The notes under the pieces: model-generated
Told to the model about the DNA's origin: nothing
The model's input: the letters and a program-made list of their open reading frames with translations, nothing else
The model's database searches: none
Translations under genes and position numbers: made by a program
Source: an uncultured Oscillospiraceae bacterium
Lineage (GTDB): Bacteria; Bacillota; Clostridia; Oscillospirales; Oscillospiraceae
Assembly (NCBI GenBank): GCA_949841355.1
Contig: CATKZP010000002.1
Location: 1-64,000 of the forward strand
Direction of reading: 5' to 3'
Length of the DNA: 64,000 nucleotides
Shown: positions 61,030 through 64,000 of the stretch, in pieces
How the letters are laid out: every line of letters begins with the position of its first letter
Numbering within the stretch: the first letter of the stretch is position 1

Positions 61030-61171
61030 AGACATCCCTCCATTTCTTGTAGACACATCTCACCAGTATTAAATTCTACCACAAATTTCGCCAAAATTCC
61101 AGATACCGCCGGGAATAAAAGTCACTTATTTGCCGCTGACATATAGCGTAGACTTAAAAAATCCACTGCTG

Positions 61172-61654
61172 CTACAAAATTTTAACTGGCACCCCATGCC
61201 CCCTGGCGTACTCCACCGTGTTCCTCGTCCCCCCATACCCTCCGCTGTAAACGGCAATGACCCGCGCCGAATGATCTATCATCCACTCGTTGCGCCGCTG
61301 AAAGCAGCCCCGGCTGTAGCTGGGGCAAATGAACCGCACCAGATCGGCCCGCGCCACAACCCACCGATACTTCTCCTGCCAATCCCGGCTCCAGCGGTTC
61401 TCAAACCCTCGATAAGGGCTGGCGCAGATCAGCCGGATTACTGCGCCCTCATCTCGGAGAGTCAGCACTTCCACCGCTGCCCAAAGGTCCACACCCCTCG
61501 CCATTCCTGAAATAAATGTTTGAAATCCGTCAGCAATCGCTGTGCAGATTTCTTTTTTTAGTGCCTCCACGACCACTGGCTCCGGCTGTTCCAACTTTTC
61601 CGGCCTGTGTCCAGTAAAGCAGCACCGATGCTGCCGCAGTTCTCGTTCCGTCAT
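61172..61654 (-). CDS. SLOG-family (DUF1273/YpsA-like) protein
   Basis: The start at MTERELRQHRCC (61654) follows AGGAGG. The 160-residue Rossmann-like protein has CCFTGHRPEKL (about 11-21), TFISGMARGVDLWAAVEVL (about 45-63) and IAVYSGGYGGTRNTVEYARGHG (about 130-152). SLOG proteins bind nucleotides or nucleotide-derived signals, and several act with defence and stress systems. It lies upstream of the defence operon in the same direction and is divergent from an XRE gene. A sensing role, perhaps linked to the cyclase-like gene, is speculative. Confidence 0.85.
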   Translation of the reverse strand: MTERELRQHRCCFTGHRPEKLEQPEPVVVEALKKEICTAIADGFQTFISGMARGVDLWAAVEVLTLRDEGAVIRLICASPYRGFENRWSRDWQEKYRWVVARADLVRFICPSYSRGCFQRRNEWMIDHSARVIAVYSGGYGGTRNTVEYARGHGVPVKIL

Positions 61655-61687
61655 TTTACCGCCCTCCTGTGATGGCTGATACAGTTT

Positions 61688-61716
61688 AATATAACGGTAT
61701 ATGCCGTACAAGTCAA
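61688..61716 (-). promoter_or_regulatory. Promoter with internal dyad for the SLOG gene
   Basis: Minus-strand TTGACT (61716-61711), a 17-bp spacer and TATATT (61693-61688). The spacer contains the dyad ACGGTATATGCCGT (61694-61707), and an ACGGTA half-site recurs near 61739. Probable operator of the divergent XRE protein. Confidence 0.6.
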
Positions 61717-61771
61717 CTGTATAAAACCATTTAAGTGAACGGTAAAATATTGACCAGAGGGAGGTGGCATT

Positions 61772-62080
61772 ATGGACACACATTCCAGGCTGCGGCAGTT
61801 AATGGCGGAGCGGGGCTGGACGGCTTATCGGTTGGCGAAAGAAAGCGGCCTCTCCGAGTCCACGCTTGCGAACATCTTTAAGCGGAACACTGTTCCCTCC
61901 ATTTCAACTCTGGAGTCCGTATGTTCCGCCTTCGGCATCTCCTTGGCCCAGTTCTTCGCCGAGAGCGAGATGGTGGAATTGACTCCAGAACTGAAAGAAC
62001 TGTTTGACAATTGGGTGTCGCTCACCCCGGAGCAGAAACAAGCGGCGCTGCATATGATCCGGGCGATGAATGCAAAATAA
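61772..62080 (+). CDS. XRE-family regulator
   Basis: This 102-residue protein has an N-terminal helix-turn-helix (LRQLMAERGWTAYRLAKESGLSESTLANIFKRNTVPSISTLESVCSAFGISLAQFF, about 7-62). A C-terminal helix (ELTPELKELFDNWVSLTPEQKQAALHMIRAM) probably dimerises. An AGGGAGGTGG site precedes the ATG. It is divergent from the SLOG gene across a shared region with a dyad. It is likely to repress the SLOG gene and itself, and might set the level of the defence operon. Confidence 0.85.
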   Translation: MDTHSRLRQLMAERGWTAYRLAKESGLSESTLANIFKRNTVPSISTLESVCSAFGISLAQFFAESEMVELTPELKELFDNWVSLTPEQKQAALHMIRAMNAK

Positions 62081-62156
62081 TCAAGCTGGGAAGCCTGCGG
62101 GACTTCCCAGCGTTTGCATTCCCCGAAAAATATCAAAAAAAGACACATTCCCACTC

Positions 62157-62210
62157 TTGACAAAGTTGCATAGGCTGTGCTATACTTTTATTCGCAAGTT
62201 AGCGTACACG
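62157..62210 (+). promoter_or_regulatory. Promoter and operator of the XRE-ImmA pair
   Basis: TTGACA (62157-62162), an 18-bp spacer and TATACT (62181-62186). The start region carries TTCGCAAGTTAGCGTACA (62191-62208); a close variant recurs at 63611-63628 before the zinc-ribbon gene. The 160-base leader to 62370 contains no clear gene. Confidence 0.65.
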
Positions 62211-62369
62211 CTTTCTTGCCGTATTCACCGAGTGTTGAAAATGAAGGGCCGAGTACAGTCGAGAGCAGTCAAATGAGAGACGCAAGCCGCTATGAGGCGA
62301 AAGTGCAGTCTGAAAAGTGACAAGATATGACGAAGGATGGCCTAATTGAAAAGAAAAGGTGAAACCATT

Positions 62370-62744
62370 ATGAACGCACAGTATCAGAATTTCGGAGAGT
62401 TTATCCAGCGGAAACGTGTGGAAAAGCAAATCCCCCTCCGCAAGATGGCGGAGCGTATCGGCATCTCTGCGCCCTATTTGAGCGACATCGAGAAGGATCG
62501 GCGCAACCCGCCTGAAATGGACAAGCTGGAACTTATCTCCCAGGTTCTCCTCCTGTCGGAAGACGAAAAATCTACTATGCTTGACTTGGCAGGCAGAAAG
62601 CGTAATTCCGTGGCGCCGGACCTCCCTGGCTACATCATGGAGCGGGAGTATGTGTCGGCCGCTCTCCGCACCGCCCGTGACCTGGATGCGGGAGAGGAAG
62701 AGTGGATGAAGTTTGTTGCCGAGCTGAAGAAGCGGAAGGGGTAA
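62370..62744 (+). CDS. XRE-family regulator paired with ImmA
   Basis: I start at MNAQYQNFGEF, 8 bases after AAAAGGTG; an in-frame ATT/TTG extension is not supported. The 124-residue protein has an N-terminal helix-turn-helix (about 5-62, FIQRKRVEKQIPLRKMAERIGISAPYLSDIEKDRRNPPEMDKL) and a helical tail (MEREYVSAALRTARDLDAGEEEWMKF). The gene is 9 bp upstream of the ImmA-type protease, the classic ImmR-ImmA arrangement in which the protease cleaves the repressor on a signal. Confidence 0.88.
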   Translation: MNAQYQNFGEFIQRKRVEKQIPLRKMAERIGISAPYLSDIEKDRRNPPEMDKLELISQVLLLSEDEKSTMLDLAGRKRNSVAPDLPGYIMEREYVSAALRTARDLDAGEEEWMKFVAELKKRKG

Positions 62745-62753
62745 AAGCAATTT

Positions 62754-63560
62754 ATGTACACGCCCTCGTACAGGACCCAGAAGAACGGAGTCCCCGTTCT
62801 GAGAAAAGAAGAAATCGACACAATCGGAGAAGAGTATGTACGGGACTTCCAGCCAGAGGTTCTGAGAAACCCAGCGCCCGTAGACATAGAGGGCTTTATC
62901 GAGTGCTACCTTGGAATGACTACGGACTACCAGTATCTTTCCCACAACGGCATCTATCTAGGTATGACGGTGTTCAATGATACGGACAGGGTGATCGTGT
63001 GGTCGCCTGAGACTAACCGGGCTGAGTATATTAGCGCAAAGGCCCGAACCGTCATTGTGGACAACAGCCTCTTGGAAGAGAGCCAGAAACATCGGTATCG
63101 GTTCACCCTTGGGCATGAAGGAGGACATGACATTTTCCACTCGGCCTTCTTCCGATACGACCCAGACCAGATGTCGTTCTTTGGCTCAACGATGGCCCCT
63201 ATGATTCAGTGCCGCCGTGACAACACGAAAATGAGCAAGACGAATTCCAGGAGCTGGAACGACCACGACCGCATGGAGTTCCAGGCCAATCGGTTCTCAT
63301 CGGCCATTCTCATGCCAAAGTCCGCCGTAGAGTTGGTGGCGCAGCGGCACAGGAAGGAACGGAGCCTGGTTCGCAGCATTGCCATCGTACATGATGTGGT
63401 CGATACCTTCGATGTTTCCTTGGAGGCCGCAACTTATCGGCTGAAGGAATTGGGGATCGTAGGTAAAGACTTCTCCGTCCCCTATGCTGGAATAGACTTT
63501 ATCGAGGTCTATGCGGACGAACTGGAGAGAGTCAACGATGCATCAGCCTTTGGGCTTTGA
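62754..63560 (+). CDS. ImmA/IrrE-family metallopeptidase
   Basis: This 268-residue protein has the zinc motif HEGGH in TLGHEGGHDIFH (about residues 118-129) and the third ligand glutamate probably in RMEFQANRFSSAILMP (about 172-187). ImmA/IrrE proteases relieve repression by cutting a partner XRE protein in response to DNA damage or other stress. The immediate upstream gene encodes such a partner. The pair may act as a mobile-element or defence switch. A perfect 13-bp hairpin follows the stop. Confidence 0.9.
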   Translation: MYTPSYRTQKNGVPVLRKEEIDTIGEEYVRDFQPEVLRNPAPVDIEGFIECYLGMTTDYQYLSHNGIYLGMTVFNDTDRVIVWSPETNRAEYISAKARTVIVDNSLLEESQKHRYRFTLGHEGGHDIFHSAFFRYDPDQMSFFGSTMAPMIQCRRDNTKMSKTNSRSWNDHDRMEFQANRFSSAILMPKSAVELVAQRHRKERSLVRSIAIVHDVVDTFDVSLEAATYRLKELGIVGKDFSVPYAGIDFIEVYADELERVNDASAFGL

Positions 63561-63565
63561 CCCTG

Positions 63566-63600
63566 TTATAAGCGGGGATGACTTCCCCGCTTATAATTTT
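63566..63600 (+). terminator. Terminator after the ImmA gene
   Basis: A 13-bp perfect stem (63566-63578 with 63584-63596) with a 5-base loop is followed by TTTTACCC. The right arm ends in TTATAAT, which may also serve as a -10 for the next gene. Confidence 0.7.
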
Positions 63601-63610
63601 ACCCAAATCG

Positions 63611-63628
63611 TTCGCAATTTAGCGTTCA
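63611..63628 (+). promoter_or_regulatory. Second copy of the XRE operator-like motif
   Basis: TTCGCAATTTAGCGTTCA matches 62191-62208 at 16 of 18 positions. It precedes the zinc-ribbon gene and follows a TATAAT at 63592-63597. Confidence 0.55.
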
Positions 63629-63656
63629 AGCGTACAATCTGAAAGGAGCCTCTGAA

Positions 63657-63851
63657 ATGAATAGACTGCGGGAAATGTGCCACCACCTCCACTGCCCTTG
63701 GTGCGGGAAGGGTGAGACCCTTGCCGATGGACGCGCAAAGGTCACAATCTCTGTCCAGTGTAAGAAGTGCGGAAACACATATCTTGCCGACTTGGACAAA
63801 CTGATAACCGAGAAAGCAAAACCACAGCGGCGCAAAGGCCGCACAGCATAA
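63657..63851 (+). CDS. Small zinc-ribbon protein
   Basis: This 64-residue protein follows GAAAGGAGCC. The paired cysteines HCPWCGKGETL and VQCKKCGNTYL (about residues 13-43) form a C2C2 zinc ribbon like Com- or rubredoxin-type nucleic-acid adaptors. The C-terminus is basic (KAKPQRRKGRTA). It carries the same upstream motif as the XRE-ImmA pair and may be in its regulon. Function unknown. Confidence 0.75.
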   Translation: MNRLREMCHHLHCPWCGKGETLADGRAKVTISVQCKKCGNTYLADLDKLITEKAKPQRRKGRTA

Positions 63852-63890
63852 CTGTTGCTGACTGACCACTGGGGCCGAATGCCACCACTA

Positions 63891-63944
63891 AGGCCGGAGC
63901 AATGCAGGTATTACCATACCTGCGCTGCTCCGGCCTTTTTGTTT
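63891..63944 (+). terminator. Terminator after the zinc-ribbon gene
   Basis: AGGCCGGAGC (63891-63900) pairs with GCTCCGGCCT (63927-63936), with an inner GCAGGTA/TACCTGC stem, followed by TTTTTGTTTTTT. No gene is seen in the remaining bases to 64000. Confidence 0.85.
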
Positions 63945-64000
63945 TTTAACGCGAATCGTTATATACAGCAATAAGGTCAAAACGGCTCTGGCCGTTGAGA

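Noticed and set aside
62211-62345. Possible c-di-GMP-type riboswitch in the leader of the XRE-ImmA genes (GACGCAAGCC segment)
   Set aside because: A short GACGCAA...GCC match is present, but the paired helices and the second conserved half expected of that class could not be found.

Overview
The window looks like the chromosome of a high-GC gut Clostridia, most likely Oscillospiraceae (Flavonifractor / Pseudoflavonifractor / Intestinimonas-like). This rests on the GC-rich core, a Bacillus-type long SRP RNA next to dnaX-ybaB, a PdaB-like sporulation deacetylase, a near-consensus parS site, and the kinds of mobile elements present. The species is an inference; no rRNA is present.

Region A (1-8383) is a low-GC/mixed mobile segment. 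It has IS21-like end repeats, a truncated serine recombinase, an XRE repressor, an S-layer-homology secreted protein, and a replication module: a small possibly ssDNA-binding protein, a membrane protein, an FtsK/TcpA-like ATPase, and a circovirus-like (CRESS-DNA) Rep. Just upstream of rep lies a textbook CRESS origin: a 10-bp perfect stem whose loop is the nonanucleotide TAGTATTAC, followed by two tandem iteron-like hexamers.

Region B (8384-17538) is an integrative and mobilizable element with both ends in view. A perfect 46-bp direct repeat, derived from the 3' half of tRNA-Ala(GGC), flanks a tyrosine integrase, an excisionase-like protein, MobC, a MOBP-type relaxase, an ECF sigma/membrane-regulator pair and a cargo gene. 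The cargo encodes a GHKL ATPase fused to an ExK (Shedu/DUF4263-like) nuclease-like domain and sits between imperfect direct repeats. Integrase arm-type repeats occur at both ends. Region A abuts this element at the internal att copy, so the locus looks like an accretion of two elements.

Region C (17494-50367) is core chromosome: tRNA-Ala, TrkAH potassium uptake, a MalY/PatB aminotransferase, an iron alcohol dehydrogenase, PdaB, and a raffinose/sucrose locus (fructokinase, GH13_4 amylosucrase-like enzyme, AraC regulator, GH36 alpha-galactosidase, ABC importer with a near-consensus cre site). It continues with an SdpR/SdpI-like pair, oligoendopeptidase F, NUDIX, YbaB, DnaX and SRP RNA, then an ATP-grasp/PHP/polysaccharide deacetylase operon, a 162-bp hairpin MITE, PTS enzyme I, RecD2, an XRE regulator, LysA and tRNA-Leu(TAG).

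Region D (about 50370-63950) is a defence island. An operon on the minus strand encodes a SNF2-type helicase with a DUF3883-like end, a class-III-cyclase-like protein, a DUF1156 adenine methylase and a DUF499/HEPN-type ATPase. Next to it are a SLOG protein with a divergent XRE gene, an XRE-ImmA metallopeptidase pair and a small zinc-ribbon protein. The combination of modification enzyme, helicase, ATPase and cyclase-like gene is the strongest candidate for an incompletely described system in the window, together with the integrated CRESS replicon.
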